From positions 1 through 64,000 of the forward strand of contig DF241019.1 in assembly GCA_000507305.1 (NCBI GenBank): a stretch of 64,000 nucleotides of DNA, given 5' to 3'. Source of the DNA: Breviolum minutum Mf 1.05b.01. Its lineage: Eukaryota > Sar > Dinophyceae > Suessiales > Symbiodiniaceae. Below are positions 22,833 through 35,028 of this stretch, one piece after another. Both the position numbers and the translations under genes were made by a program. How positions within the stretch are numbered: the first letter of the stretch is position 1; each line of letters starts with the position of its first letter. The notes under the pieces were generated by a model. It searched no databases. It worked only from the letters and a program-made list of their open reading frames with translations, and had not been told where the DNA came from.

Positions 22833-23803
22833 CAATTATCTCAAATTGCGGGGTAAATCATGGCCAAGACCGCTGCAGGGCTATCAACACCTTGCTATGC
22901 CTAAAAAATATGGCAACAATTCCTGCATCGCCCTTGGCATGATGGATTTAAAATACTCCTTTATTTTGGATATGTCCAAGGGCAGCGAGCCAGTAAGAGC
23001 TCATCAGTCTTGAGTCTTTAAATTTGAAACTAGAGCAGACTTTGTTGACCAAAAAAAGCACACGCTGGTGTTTCACACTCTTAAAAGGTATGCTCGTCAA
23101 ATTGGATCATCTCTCCAGGTAGGGATACCCCCAACAAAATGAACATGTCCCCTGAAAACGGACCATGTTCAAAAGAAATTTCATCTTCCAACCATCAAAT
23201 TTCGGAAAATATGTGTGTTTTTTAAGGGAGTAAATATTAAAAACAAATATGTTTTCAAAGCACCATCTACCTTTAGACCCTCCAAAACCCAGGGAAAAAT
23301 CAAAGGAGTTTAAGCTCTAAAACATAAGGGTTCTCACCGGTATCACCCCTAAAAAATGATGGTTGGAAGACGATCCGGCTTAAAAGGCCTATTATCAGGA
23401 CCGAACTGTTAAACTTCCAGGGAGCAAGGGTTAGAGGAAATCACTCAAGATTACAATACATTTGCATTCTTTGATTCCACCCCAAATGGGTCCCATTTAT
23501 ATAATGATCCCTGCGTGATAAACACCCCTAAAAATGCAGGTTTATATAAAGGGGTAGACCACCAAAAACGAATCCGAATGTTATCCCTTAATTTCTAAAG
23601 GGACTATTTCAATAGAGAAATACATCTGAACTAACCATTGATTTTCAGGTGACATGTTACACCCCTGAAACCCAACATAGCTACCGAACATAGCCATGCA
23701 TGAAAGGACATATACATCTTCCAAACCATCATGGTACCAGTATCTATATTAGTTTTTCGGGGGTGTAGCTTTCCAGGGAGATCCAAAGATGGAGGTTTAT
23801 TAC

Positions 23804-23896
23804 CCAGCTCCCAAGGACATGCCCCCCTTCGAGCCTTGCCGCAGCCAGCTGTGCAAAGTCACAATCGAACTCGTCCCTGGCCGATGCGAGCCGCTG
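23804..23896 (-). CDS. Candidate exon, helical
   Basis: 31 codons after GCCAG reading QRLASARDEFDCDFAQLAAA then R-L-E-G-G, followed by a GTAATA donor. The plus strand is open too (MEVYYPAPKDMPPFEPC), so this is a case of two plausible strands. Unknown protein. Confidence 0.4.
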
Positions 23897-24483
23897 CTGG
23901 CTGTGCGGTTATTTTCCCGGAGGATCATTTTGGGTTCAACAGAAAAAGGTTGGTTTTGAAGTGGGAGTGCTTAATGGATGTTAATGGTTCAAACCAACAA
24001 TTTACAAGTACCTGAGTACCTCAACAATTTCCACATGAAACAACTCCTCATGTTTTTTTTGCTTAAGATGGTTGGGAAAAAAATGTAAAAAACATATGGG
24101 AAATAAGGTGATGTAGTGGTGACTTTTTTGCATGGTACAGAGTCAAAACCACCTTAAATCATTCCAAGAACTTGGTTTCTATCGCCAAACTACAAATTCT
24201 GCACTCCCTAAAACGCAAGGCCTTTTTTCCAGGGATTATGTTCGTTTTAGGGAAGGTAAACACGTAAGTTTCTTCAGAACTCCTGGCAATTTTTCTTCAT
24301 GTCGAAACTGGGAAGTTAGGCCTGCCCACGTCACGGAAACTGGTATCCTAAGCCATCTAGAGTATGTACTATGTTGTGGCTATCCTGACGTTAAGTGGCA
24401 AAAATCCGAGAATGAGCGATTGGAGGTTACTACGTTTTGTGGGTTACGACTAAAAACAAATCTCTATAGACTAGATACAGTAC

Positions 24484-24590
24484 CTGGTTGGTGGTTGAAC
24501 CAACCCATCTGAAAAGTATGCTCGTCAAATTGGGTTCATCTTCCCCAATTTTTGGGGTGAAAATAAAACATATTTGAAACCACCACCTAG
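24484..24590. mobile_element. Family B element with possible GTAC target duplication
   Basis: Ends CTGGTTGGTGGTTGAACCA and GAAACCACCACCTAG. GTAC occurs just outside both ends (…cagTAC and GTACtca…), consistent with a short target-site duplication. Confidence 0.88.
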
Positions 24591-24912
24591 GTACTCATGT
24601 TGCTTTTGTTTGCCTGAAAACAATGCCGCAGTCATAGATCTGATCCCAAGAACAGCTCCCCCCTACAAGGTGACATTCATCCAAACATCGTTACCAACAA
24701 AAATGAACCACTAACCACCCCCCAAAAAAACCAACAGCTGGCACTCCAAAAATTGCTGGTGGTGTTTGTTTGGATCGATGTTTCTCCTTTTGTCCAAAAG
24801 GGGGTGTATATATTCTCAAGTTTTCAGCCGAAAAGTTTTCGAAAAATACACCTATCCATTCCATTCCTCCGCCTTCAATCATCGCCCCCCCTTCGCGGTT
24901 GCACCTCATCAC

Positions 24913-25025
24913 CTCGAAGTATTTAAGCCTTGGCGGGTCGATGCAAAAAACATTACCAGCAGATCCAGCGGTGTTGTCGAAGTCTTCATGGACATCCCAA
25001 AAAAGGTCACCATTTTGCTGGGATA
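24913..25025 (-). CDS. Candidate exon, acidic, unknown
   Basis: Minus-strand 113-base segment between AACACAG and GTGATG, reading SQQNGDLFWDVHEDFDNTAG and ending P-P-R-L-K-Y-F-E. The intron before it is short and holds a family H element; a preceding open segment ends at about 25166 with a GTGAGA donor and joins in phase. Confidence 0.5.
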
Positions 25026-25045
25026 CTGTGTTTGAAAACTTAAAG

Positions 25046-25152
25046 GTAATCTCTGGTAAACTAACATAGCAATAGAAAATCCCCATTTCTAATAGGGAAT
25101 ACATCTTCAACAGGTCCATTTTCCATTGCCATGTTAGTTTACCGGAGAGTAC
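25046..25152. mobile_element. Family H element
   Basis: TAATCTCTGGTAAACTAACA left, TGTTAGTTTACCGGAGAGTA right; it lies in a short minus-strand intron before exon 24913-25025. Confidence 0.92.
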
Positions 25153-25650
25153 AGTAGGTATCTCACCAAGCTGGAGAGTGATGAATTTGTTTTTTCGTGT
25201 GCAACTGCACCATCAATGTTGATTTTTTTTGATGGTTAAAATCCACACGGAATGGGTGTTTCACACTCTCTCCCCACAAAAGACTGTGAGAAGAGTGTGA
25301 GACATACCCCGAAGTCTTGAATTTTGACCCTCCAGGGTGCAAACATCTGCGTTTCAATATCAGCATTTGACCATCAAAAAAACACACACACTGCTTCCCA
25401 GCAACATTTTAGGACCCTATAACGTTCAGGTAAATTGGAGTCGAGCAATCATTCGCCATGCCTTGCATGCTATGGTGATTTCTAGCTGCGCACAAAAGCC
25501 CTTCCGTACGTGTTGCCTGCTGCAGGCTGTTCCAAACACCTATCTACAGTAAATAATGCACAACCATGCAAGGGGTCATGATAAACCATGGGTTGGTCCA
25601 GGCTTCCCTGGATCTCTTGATTTTCCGAAAATGTAAGGATATATATATAT

Positions 25651-25802
25651 ATACAAGGTGGGCGCCTATCTTAATGATAAATGGTGTGAAATAACTCCAC
25701 TTATAAAGGGGATTAATAATCTTAATAACCCTAGTTACCCATTTATAAGGCCATTGAAAGGGGTTATAAGTTTTATTACAACTTGTAGGGGCCCACCTTG
25801 TA
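25651..25802. mobile_element. Family K element
   Basis: ATACAAGGTGGGCGCC left and GGGGCCCACCTTGTAT right; TTATAAG/TTATAAC boxes repeat inside. Confidence 0.88.
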
Positions 25803-25995
25803 TGTTGTCATTGTTACCATTTTCATTATCACCACATCTATCATCATTATCAATCTCTATTCTAAAAATCACTGTCACGTTCAAAATCACCATATCCAAA
25901 GATCTAGACATTTCATGTGATCAGATCTATCTTACATATATCACCAACCAAAATTCACCTCATCACTACTACGTTACTACCCCGCAGTTCCTTTT

Positions 25996-26085
25996 CCCAT
26001 AGGATCTATGCATGGTATATTTGCCTACATTTACCACAAAAATCAACCAAATGTTGGTAAATATGTCATACACGGATCCTATGGG
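25996..26085. mobile_element. Family A element
   Basis: CCCATAGGATCTATGCATGG left, CATACACGGATCCTATGGG right. Confidence 0.9.
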
Positions 26086-26135
26086 TTTAACTAATTGTTT
26101 TTCTTCCAGCCACGGACTTTGCCAAGTTGCCCTAC

Positions 26136-26227
26136 CTGCAGAATCACCTCACCAGGGCCCCCGAACAAAGAGCCACGACCACCATCCAGATTTTTCAACC
26201 AGTCCCAGGCAGCTTGTTCATGTTCAC
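26136..26227 (-). CDS. Candidate exon, unknown
   Basis: Reads EHEQAAWDWLKNLDGGRGSL then F-G-G-P-G-E-V-I-L-Q between ACCACAG and a GTAGGG donor, 30 codons. Tryptophans and glycines in a regular pattern speak for real coding. Not recognised. Confidence 0.55.
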
Positions 26228-27620
26228 CTGTGGTTTTTTACCCCAAGAGTGGATGCAGTGGATTTTTCCAAAAAAAAATCGGGCAACATTACCTACAAGG
26301 AAATAACTGGATGGCGGCCTTTGGAATGCCTCGAATTTGTTGGAGATGCCAAAATAGATTACGATGAATCAACACCAATGGTTGAAAGTAAAGTGAAACG
26401 TCACATGAACAACACATCCAAGGATAGACATGCTGACTGGACAACAGTTATTCCTACACAATATGTGAATATGGGTTGGATAGTTGGATGTTTTTAAGAA
26501 TGGTGGTTTCGACCACGGTCATTAGAGGAGAACTTATTGCTGTACTGACTCTAGTTCATTTGACGCCAAGGAATGAAAAAAAAAAGTGTCAGGGGTATTG
26601 TCGATGTGCCCATGAGATTGTAATCATCCCGTGCATGTACATGAAGATATGTTCTTTCTTGAATGTTATCTTCTATTTCTGTTTGGTGTTTCAGGCGTGT
26701 TCTGGAGGATACGCTTACAGTAAATACTTACTATGAATCGCCTTTACTTTCTGTGCTTCGATTTCCCTTTTTCAAGTATGAACCTATCTCAACAAATGTG
26801 TATTTTCACCACTCACCATTTGGGATTCTCAACATTTGCATGAAGCTCCGGCTATCATCTTCCAAACCTTTTCTCGTAGAAAAGGCTTGTTTGCTTAGAG
26901 AGGTTTATTTCTTAGACTTCGGATGAGGATCCACCAAAACAACATCCAGCTTCAAGATCATCTTAGAGTTCCGAGCCCTCCTATCAGGAGAATCAAGTGT
27001 TTTAGTATGTTTAAGTCTATATTGAGAAGTCCTGAAATACACCTCAACGTTGTGAAGGAACACCTCTATGTTCCCTATGTTGGACATACCTTTTGTTCCA
27101 TTTATGAATCCCCCCAAAACTATGGATACCCCCAAAAATGCCTAATCATTTTTACAGGTTCCAAACCATCTTCTGGGCAAATTAATATAATTCCTAAACC
27201 TGAAGTTGGTTGGGGATTTGGGAGGAAATTCCTTTATTAAACCCCCCATTTGGGGTGACCCACCGGCGGTTTGGTCGCTATAACTTGTCCAGATCTTCTT
27301 AGTATCCATGCTTTTGTGTCACAACTTATTGGTTTGCCTCAACCAAAAAGGTGCTAGGGGGAGGGCCTCTGCGACTGACTCTTTGCAAGCCCAGGTAATA
27401 CTTGGAGGATGATCCCCGTTGGTAAGTAGTTAGGATCACCCCCATTTATACACTGTTTAGGCCATTTGGAAGGGGAACGTTGCCCCCGTTAGTAAAGGAC
27501 TTGCCAACCATGTTTATTCTTACTAAGTGGGGAGAATATTAAACATGAACACCACATAATGTCATAGTTCGTTGCAGGAAACTTAAATATTTTCCAAGTG
27601 GCATCATAACATGTTGATAC

Positions 27621-27770
27621 CTGTTGCAGGTTTCCTTTGTCACTTTGCCACGGTTCCCAAGTGGTTTGAGGAAATTCCATGAAATTCCATCCCTTCAAGT
27701 CGCTCCGCACCCAACCGAATGCGATGCTTGCGCCTTGTGGAACAACTTCTGCTTCTTCTTGGGCTTCTTC
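27621..27770 (-). CDS. Candidate exon, 50 codons, acidic then aromatic
   Basis: Between CTGCAAAG and a GTATCA donor, reads EEAQEEAEVVPQGASIAFGW, and later WNFMEFPQTTWEPW. It begins in phase 0 and so joins exon 29294-29374 and, through it, exon 30677-30753 in one frame. One of the most convincing anonymous exons. Confidence 0.6.
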
Positions 27771-29293
27771 CTTTGCAGACCATCGGTGGACACTTTAGTA
27801 TTCTTTACCTTCACTGACATAACTAGAGCCTGGAGAGTTGCACATAATGACAAAAAATCGCTGGATTTGGAAAATGTCCAGCTACTTATCGTTGTTCTTG
27901 TTGTTGTTTTTGTTTTAGTTGTTGTAGTTACTTGTAGTTGTTGCTTCTGGTCTGTTAAAGCTTTCAGCTCCTTTGAACAAAAATCTTTGGAAAAGATCAC
28001 TTGTTGTTTTGACATTGATTCCTTTTCAGTGCAGATCAGCTGTTGTGTCTACAAAGGATTCACCAAATTTGGGGTTCGTTTACAGCAACTCAGCCTACCT
28101 GGTGAGTTTGCAGGGTCTTTCTCAGATAAACAAAGTAGCAAAACCCAAGTGGCAAAACCCATGGTCCGAATTTGTTGGGAATCATGCAATGGAAGTGGAA
28201 GTAGGATATCTTGATGATTCTAGCGCAGTTGAACATTTTGGAAAGGGGCCTCTACGTCTGAGACATGCCAACTAAACCGTGCAGGAATGTGAACCTGCGC
28301 TTTTAGCATTCTATGTCAATTTCTTGGGGTGTTTTTTTCAGATGTCTTCCAACTTATCCGCATCGGAGTGTACCTTCCAACTTGCAACCTGTACATACAC
28401 AGAACAACTTTACAACCTGAATGATAACTGAGAACTAACGACTCCTTAACCTCCAAAAAATCAGGTACCTATGTAAAATGTGAGGAATTCTCACCTATAA
28501 AATTTAGCAGTATGGACCGATACGTCCAAATAACAATCCGCACCCCACAAAAGAAAACAGAACACTAGGTACTTTGGTGATATAATTTCAACATCCCATA
28601 CCATCCATTTCTGGTAAATATATTTACCTGCATATACCATAAAAATACAACCAAATGTAGGTGTATATATATATATACCATGGAAGATATGGGCATGAAA
28701 CAACCTGGATCCATGAAAACATCAGTTGCTTTGTGTTACATCATCAAACTCGCAGAACAAGTGCGCTGGTTGAAACTAACAGCAAAAGCAACTGAAAATT
28801 GATGGTTGCATGGTTGGACGACTACTTTCGGGAAGGCTTCCTGACAGGTGCTATGTTAGTTTTACGGAGCGTAAACAATATATGGTAAACATAAAAAAAA
28901 AACAACAGTAGCTACAAAAACGGGATAATGATAAACAGGTACTTGAAGCCCATTAATTCTCCCAAAACCAACGAAAGCGTGGTTGGAGACACTTCTCAAA
29001 CCTTTCACTCGAGCTGACTCAGCTGACTCGTCTTTGTTGAGGTGCTAGCTGGTACTGACCAAGTTTTTGGGCCTAAAAAACCGTGGTTGTTTGGGTTATG
29101 GGATTTTACAGCCCTCTTCACATAAGGTTTATCCAAAGCTGGCAACCCCCATGAACATTCATGAAATTCAAAAATCATGGACAATCCAAGGGTACCAGGG
29201 TACCTCCAGGAAATGCGGCCTTATTAAGGGATTATGAACCAGCATTGTCAAAGGGAATGAAACCCGATTTGTTGTCAACTTCTCCAACTCAAC

Positions 29294-29374
29294 GGGTGAG
29301 TACTCCATGATATCAGCCCACGGCCCACTCGTCACCTCTTCCTCTTCTTCCTGCCATGGCATTCCATCTATGTC
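29294..29374 (-). CDS. Candidate exon, acidic
   Basis: Reads DIDGMPWQEEEEEVTSGPWA then D-I-M-E-Y-S-P after ATGGCAG, with a GTTGAG donor. A 'D-I/V-D-G-x-P' motif followed by acidic sequence occurs in U2-snRNP-associated SURP/SR140-type splicing factors; with the RS exons upstream this is suggestive but far from proof. Confidence 0.55.
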
Positions 29375-29446
29375 CTGCCATACCCGGAAAATAAACACCG
29401 AGGGCTGTTTGGTTTTTTGGGGGGTGGGCTGCATCACACATTGATT

Positions 29447-29568
29447 CAAAATATATTCCTTGTTTGCTTGTTTGCTTGTTTGTTTGTTTGCTTAGTTGTT
29501 TGTGTGTTTGTGTGTTTGCTTGCTTGCTTGCTTGTTTGTCTGTCTGTCTGTCTGTTTGTTTGTTTTAA
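29447..29568. repeat. TTTG/TTGC/TCTG tetranucleotide array
   Basis: Successive tracts of TTGC, TTTG and TCTG units. The poly-C/L/V frame over it is an artefact. Confidence 0.9.
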
Positions 29569-30444
29569 GCACCGAACGAATATCACCACTTTCGGGGAGT
29601 TGTTTTTGATGTTTTGCTGGTAGTTTTCCCATTTACAACTGGTAGGGGCCCGCCTTTCAATATAGGAATCTCTTTTTCTACATGTCTATTTTCAGGGGAT
29701 ATGCGCTAGTTTTGGATAGTTTTTTGGGGGTGTAATCGAACAATCAAATATGGAATGAAGTTAGTTATGACTTAACACTCAACTATAGGTGGTTTGCAAC
29801 CTGTTTGAAAAATACGCTCGTGAATTTGGATCATTTCCCCAGGTAGTAGTAACAATCAAACAATCTTTGAAATCACCTAGCCAAATAGATTGTTGATGCT
29901 AAGTTCTTAAAACAATGCTTACAAAGGAATCAGTTTCTTGGAACTCTGCCAAGCCTCAAGAATGGATTTCTTACGTACTTGATACATATGATATTCATAT
30001 GTCAAGTGGCTCCAAATCACTGGACCCTCCAATTCTGAACAATTTTCTGTAGTGCCAATATGCGCCTCGAATTTGTGAGGAAAAATCCATAACAAAATTC
30101 AGATTTTGGAATATTGGTGAATTGTACAAAGCCTTGACAACACATCTCAACAAAGTACCAACAGGTCAACAGAATGGCCTTGTGATCAAAAGCAATATTT
30201 GTCCCCTGTTTTTGGGCTTCAACCCTCCAAAAGAAGGCCCAAACTGCAATCAAAACAAGGGACATTTGCCTTCTGAGCAGTTACTGGAAGTCCCCCCCAA
30301 AAAAATGTTGCGACCATTCCTGAGTCCTGAATCTAAACAACCTCTACGACTTTCCAAAAGAAGATTTGAAGGTTTTTTTGGGGTTGGCATAAATCACTTT
30401 GAATTTAATCAAAGCAAAACACATTCGTTAAAACTTTAGAATTC

Positions 30445-30573
30445 TAGTTGGTGATTTCAACCCATTTAATCTGAAAAAAATATGCTCGTCAAAATTGGGA
30501 ATCATCTTCCCCAAATTTTCGGGGTGAACAAAAATCCAAATCAAAAAATCTTTGAGTTGCTACCACCTCCTAG
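30445..30573. mobile_element. Family B element, diverged
   Basis: CTAGTTGGTGATTTCAACCC at the left and a TTGCTACCACCTCCTAG right end, with the ATATGCTCGTC core. Confidence 0.8.
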
Positions 30574-30676
30574 GACCTAGAATTGGATCCAGCCCAAACG
30601 TTCACCCCGACCCCAACCGAGTTTTTTCCAACGGCTTGAGTCGTCGATCCTCGGTGTTTCCCCCCCCGGCCCGCAC

Positions 30677-30753
30677 CTCGGGCGTCTCCTCCGGCGGCGG
30701 CGGTGGCTCCGGCGCTTCTTCGGGCGGCGCCTCGGAGGGTGGCCCTGGAGCAC
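30677..30753 (-). CDS. Candidate exon, proline/glutamate-rich
   Basis: GC-rich 77-base segment, unlike its AT-rich surroundings, reading APGPPSEAPPEEAPEPPPPP then E-E-T-P-E between GGCCAG and a GTGCGG donor. Joins the next exon (29294-29374) in phase. Probably a disordered linker. Confidence 0.6.
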
Positions 30754-31299
30754 CTGGCCGTTGGCGAGGTGGGCGGGGCCGTGTTTTTGAGCCGATCGAT
30801 ATAACCCATCCCATCCATGTATGGTATATTTACCTACATCTGGTTGATTTTTATGGTAAATGGGTAAGTAAGCCCTAGGGATCCTGGCGATTTCCGAAAC
30901 TGAGAATGGTTTCATGGAATCCAAAATACCTTGCGTTTTGGATGTGATTATGATTATACACCCCAATCATCATCTGAAATAATTTCATTTATGCTGCAAC
31001 TGTTTGCACTTCCATGTTCAAAACATGTAACAAGGTGGGCACGAAGTCACCAGTTATAAATGGGGGTTATCAGTCTTAGGGCCCGCATTGTGGTCACCTG
31101 GGTGTGTTCTTATTGTTGGTTGGTTGGGTTGGGAAATGGGATAGAAAAAAAGCAACATAGGGATGGCAACAAACTATACCTGTAGGTGATAACGGATGGC
31201 AACAACAAAATTACGCAACTGCAGGTGATAAGATGAACTTGGCAAAATGGGACGGAAAAATAGGGATGGCAACAAAACATAACAAAACTATAGGGGCGG

Positions 31300-31341
31300 G
31301 GATTGGGGTGGATTGGGGTGGATTGGGGTGGATTGGGGTGA
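31300..31341. repeat. GATTGGGGTG tandem repeat
   Basis: Four to five copies of a 10-base unit in a row. Confidence 0.9.
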
Positions 31342-32338
31342 GTATGTTGATAGATAAGTGAGAATTTGAACTCAATTGGGGTGTATTGCAACCATTCATT
31401 TTGAGGGGCGATATGTTAGTTTCAGGAAGGGTAGTACTCATCACATCATTTTATTGCATTTTTTTAGGATGATGTAAAATCCAAACCTCGCCCGGGCCGA
31501 AAATCCAAACCCACAAGCATGCCTTCCTCCGCTGCTTCGGGCTGCGTTTTTGTCTCAAGGCTCTCCTGGTTCCAATTTGGCAGGAAAGAATACAATTTTG
31601 GAAAATGACAGCCCGGAAGATTAACACATAGAACCTGAAAATGATGGTTTGGTTCGGATGATTTTTCCTCCTTCCACAGGTGTGAAATTCTCATGTTCCA
31701 TGCCGTTCATCTTCTGGGGTGGAACATGTTGAAGCCAAAAAAAGGAGCCCTAAGGTGACCGTTTGTATGTCCTAAGATTTCGGGGTTTTCCCCTACAACC
31801 CTATGATCTGAGGAATGGGGATGGTTTCGACCATCAATCTTACTAGATTGGGAGAGGTCTGGAGTCTTATAGGGGAGGGTTGGAAGACGATTTGTTTCCT
31901 AGCTTTTAGGTTCCCTAAGACTAGCAGCTAAAGCCCCTGAAAATGGATGGTTGGAATACGATTGTTTCCTTTTGGGATGGCCTATTTTCAGGGGCGAACC
32001 GTTAGTTTCAGGGAGGGTAGATTCCCAAGTTAATGTTCCAGTGAGTCCCTGGAAGACGGGGATACAACTATGACACCTTTTCTCGGGGTCATGTAACTAT
32101 ATCATTCCCATGGATCCGTTATGAGATACAAATAAAAAAGTTATTAAACATCTCATCCTTACATCGAAAAGTGGGTCCCGGGACATTGTGTTTTTGAAAC
32201 CTCCGGCGAACCTGAATTTTGAAATAACCCAACTAGGATGTTCCGTTGGAAGTTAGGATCAATATTTAGGATCATTGGCTTATTTCGTCTATAGTTATAC
32301 ATGGGGTATTACTTGGGGTTATAACCCACTTATCCTAA

Positions 32339-32428
32339 CCCATAGGATCCATGTATAGTATATTTGCCTACATTTGGTTGATTTTTATGGTAAATGTAGG
32401 TAAATATACCATACATGGATCCTATGGG
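32339..32428. mobile_element. Family A element, nearly perfect hairpin (best copy)
   Basis: Begins CCCATAGGATCCATGTATAG and ends CATACATGGATCCTATGGG; the two halves are almost exact reverse complements around TTGGTTGATTTTTATGG. The ends contain a BamHI-type GGATCC palindrome. No coding capacity. Confidence 0.95.
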
Positions 32429-32454
32429 AATGGAACATCCTAGTTCGGTTCTTT

Positions 32455-32537
32455 TCATCCGAATTCGATGTCCTTCAATTTCAACATCCTGGCCACCGGA
32501 TCGCTCGAAGACTTGATCCTCGGCCGCGCCAGGTGAG
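32455..32537 (-). CDS. Candidate exon, frame undecided
   Basis: Two overlapping minus-strand frames look coding: SSSDPVARMLKLKDIEFG and AAEDQVFERSGGQDVEIEGH. Splice borders are unclear. It lies between a family A and a family F element. Confidence 0.4.
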
Positions 32538-32566
32538 GTTTTAGTCAAACAAATGGGTATCATCGC

Positions 32567-32673
32567 TACACCCTGGAAGATTAACATGGACCATAATCAT
32601 GGAGGTTTGGAAGATCATTTTCCTTTCTAAATGGGTGATTTGTAGGTTCCATGTTAATCTTCCAGGGTGTACT
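32567..32673. mobile_element. Family F element (best copy)
   Basis: TACACCCTGGAAGATTAACA left and TGTTAATCTTCCAGGGTGTA right, exact mirror images. CCTTTCTAAATGGGTGATTT lies inside. Confidence 0.95.
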
Positions 32674-32940
32674 GTCTCTAAAACAAACAGGAAGTTCACT
32701 CCCCATGAAAATAAGCCACAACCAACCAAACGGAAACAATGATAAGACTATCAAATCATCCATTTTCAGGTGCGGAGATGTTAGTTTCTGGAAGAGTAGT
32801 TGGTGGTTTCAACCCGATTGAAAAACATGTATGTCAAATCGAAGGTGATGTTTGACCATCACCAATGAACAGTGCTACTATGTTCCTCGCATCTTGAACC
32901 TCAATAAAATTGTCTGGGTGAACGATATAAATAGATTTCA

Positions 32941-33034
32941 TACCCTCCTGGGAACTAACATATCCCCTACCAAGTCACTTTTTGAAGATGATTTTCCTTT
33001 TTTCAGGTGGTATATGTTGGTTCCCTGGAGGGTA
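32941..33034. mobile_element. Family E element
   Basis: TACCCTCCTGGGAACTAACA and TGTTGGTTCCCTGGAGGGTA ends. Confidence 0.92.
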
Positions 33035-33123
33035 TCCGTTTGGATTATGTTTGATTATTTACAGGTTTTACCTTTGCTTCCATACCAACTGGTTCAGGTT
33101 GCATCATGTCCCCTTACCGTTAC

Positions 33124-33243
33124 CTGAGCTTCCACAGACCCAAATGTCCCTGAAATATCTCGTCGATTCTCCTCACTTTTCACAACCCCAAAAATTCCCA
33201 GAAGTCCGTCATCTGTAACATCCCCGCTTTTCTTCTCTCCCAT
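33124..33243 (-). CDS. Candidate exon, 40 codons
   Basis: Between ACTTCAG and a GTAACG donor: MGEKKSGDVTDDGLLGIFGV, then V-K-S-E-E-N-R-R. Charged with a short hydrophobic patch. Not recognised. Confidence 0.55.
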
Positions 33244-33618
33244 CTGAAGTGACCTGTTTGGGATCCATAGTACGCTTTCTCCCACAATCATCGTTCAGTG
33301 GAAAAAATGAGTTTATCTTCAATATTCCTTTCCTTTTGGTTTAGGACCATTTTCCACTTCCATAACTATTGGGAGAAAGGGGAACAGCTATTTAATTTCA
33401 TTGCCAGATTGGAAAGCTCCAGGGGAAAGGGTACTCCCCTTTCTAGCCCATGACGGATGCATGGGACGATTGCATATTGACCTACTAATGTACCATCAAA
33501 ATCAACATAAAAATCAACTTTGAATGTATGTAAATATATACCAGTCACATGGATCCTATTCCAATGGAAGCATTCATGCAAATAGGTATAAATATACCGC
33601 ACCATCCCATGGTTCGAA

Positions 33619-33731
33619 CGCCCTGGAAGATTAACGGCTGGAACCTACAAATCACCCATGAAACGAAAGGAAAAAAATCTGAACCAAACCTCCAGGGAAT
33701 TATGTTCCAGCCGTTAATCTTCCAGGGTGTA
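33619..33731. mobile_element. Family F element, opposite orientation of core
   Basis: CGCCCTGGAAGATTAACGGC left and GCCGTTAATCTTCCAGGGTG right; a further related copy at about 20880-21005. Confidence 0.9.
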
Positions 33732-34134
33732 ATCAACTTGGTTTGTTTTCAGCCAATCTGACAAATTCATGTAAAAACATGTAAATTCCAATGGAACCAT
33801 TCATGTAAAAAGGTATAAAAATATACCGTACCATCCCATGGATCCTAAGGGTTACGGGCTACTGAATATGACCTCCTCCAGTTGGGTCACCACACTGGAA
33901 TTCAATCTTGCTTCGCCGCTGCTCCTGTTCCACCCAGCTATGAGTTGATCGTTTCTTGGGAAAGGTTGGCCCAGCAAAACTTGAAAAAAGTACCTGTCTT
34001 GTTGCAAAATGGATGTGCATATATGAAAATATCATTATAACTATATATATATATATGTTTAAACATCGTACGGCATATTATATTAGATACTTACATTATA
34101 GAATAGATATATTTATATATATATCCCTAAGAAT

Positions 34135-34311
34135 CCAGACCTCTCCCTAGAGTGGGATTGATGGTCTCAATCCCATCCCCAGAATAGGAATAATTAGGGA
34201 AAAGGGAAAGACATATCTGGATCCTTAGGGTATATAATTATACCTCTTGCTGAATTTCTTTACTCTTAGGCTGCCTACCCCTCGCAGTTCAGGGAAGTAC
34301 ATCCATGTTGC
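34135..34311. repeat. Family M long repeat, copy 1
   Basis: About 180 bases starting CCCTAAGAATCCAGACCTCT and ending GGAAGTACATCCATGTTGC. It repeats in the same orientation at 35703-35895. Confidence 0.95.
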
Positions 34312-34926
34312 CGAGACAAGTCCCGGACTTGTTTTTTCCTGTCGAGTCATCCCAACGGGGTAACGGGGGAAAGTAGATCAAGCACCTTGCAGGAACTACT
34401 ACCTTTTTTTAAAGATCAAACAGTTGCATTTGGGTTGGTAAGATTAAAAATCAAAGGCTACATGTCGGTGTCCCTTGAAGCAATCCTCAAATCTGTATCA
34501 ACAGGTGTCGATCCTTGCATCCAATGGTCCAAAAGAATCCAAGGTTTCAAATTGATCTGGCTGTATTAGGGTGTTCATGGAAGTTAGTATATAACTATAT
34601 AGTTAGTAAGTTGGTTTATGACCTATTTACGGGATTTGCAACCTGCTTATAAATGGGTTATAATCCATTGATCCTAAGTACCGGCAGGACATCCCAGTAT
34701 GTTTCTTCACTTTAGGACCCTTTGATAGTTTTGGATCCTTGCAGCCATTCAAAAGTACATGGTAGCATGGCAAAGTTCCTACATATTGGCTCATGTGCTA
34801 ACCTACCTGTTGGCATCTGTGCTATCCATTTTGACCTCAAAATCGATACAAAACTAACAAACTCTATGAATCTCTATATAATATGGACATCTATCCCTTG
34901 GATTTAGAGACCATCCCCTTTTACAC

Positions 34927-35028
34927 AAACCCCGCCATTCTGCACATCATCGGCAAATCGGCCTCTGCCAATTTGGCCGCTCGAGCCGCCTTGAGACTTT
35001 CCTCATGGTTCATCGCTTGCACTTCCAC
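34927..35028 (-). CDS. Candidate exon, alanine-rich helix
   Basis: 34 codons between TGTAAG and GTGTAA: VEVQAMNHEESLKAARAAKL then A-E-A-D-L-P-M-M. Likely coiled coil or long helix. Not recognised. Confidence 0.55.

Noticed and set aside
27624..28214. 196-residue plus-strand frame
   Set aside because: Overlaps the much more convincing minus-strand exon 27621-27770 and contains a TTG-rich Val/Leu tract.
29417..29623. Cys/Leu/Val-rich frame
   Set aside because: Tetranucleotide repeat artefact.
30552..30878. Plus-strand Gly/Ser-rich frame
   Set aside because: Antisense of the Pro/Glu-rich exon 30677-30753, which has proper splice borders.
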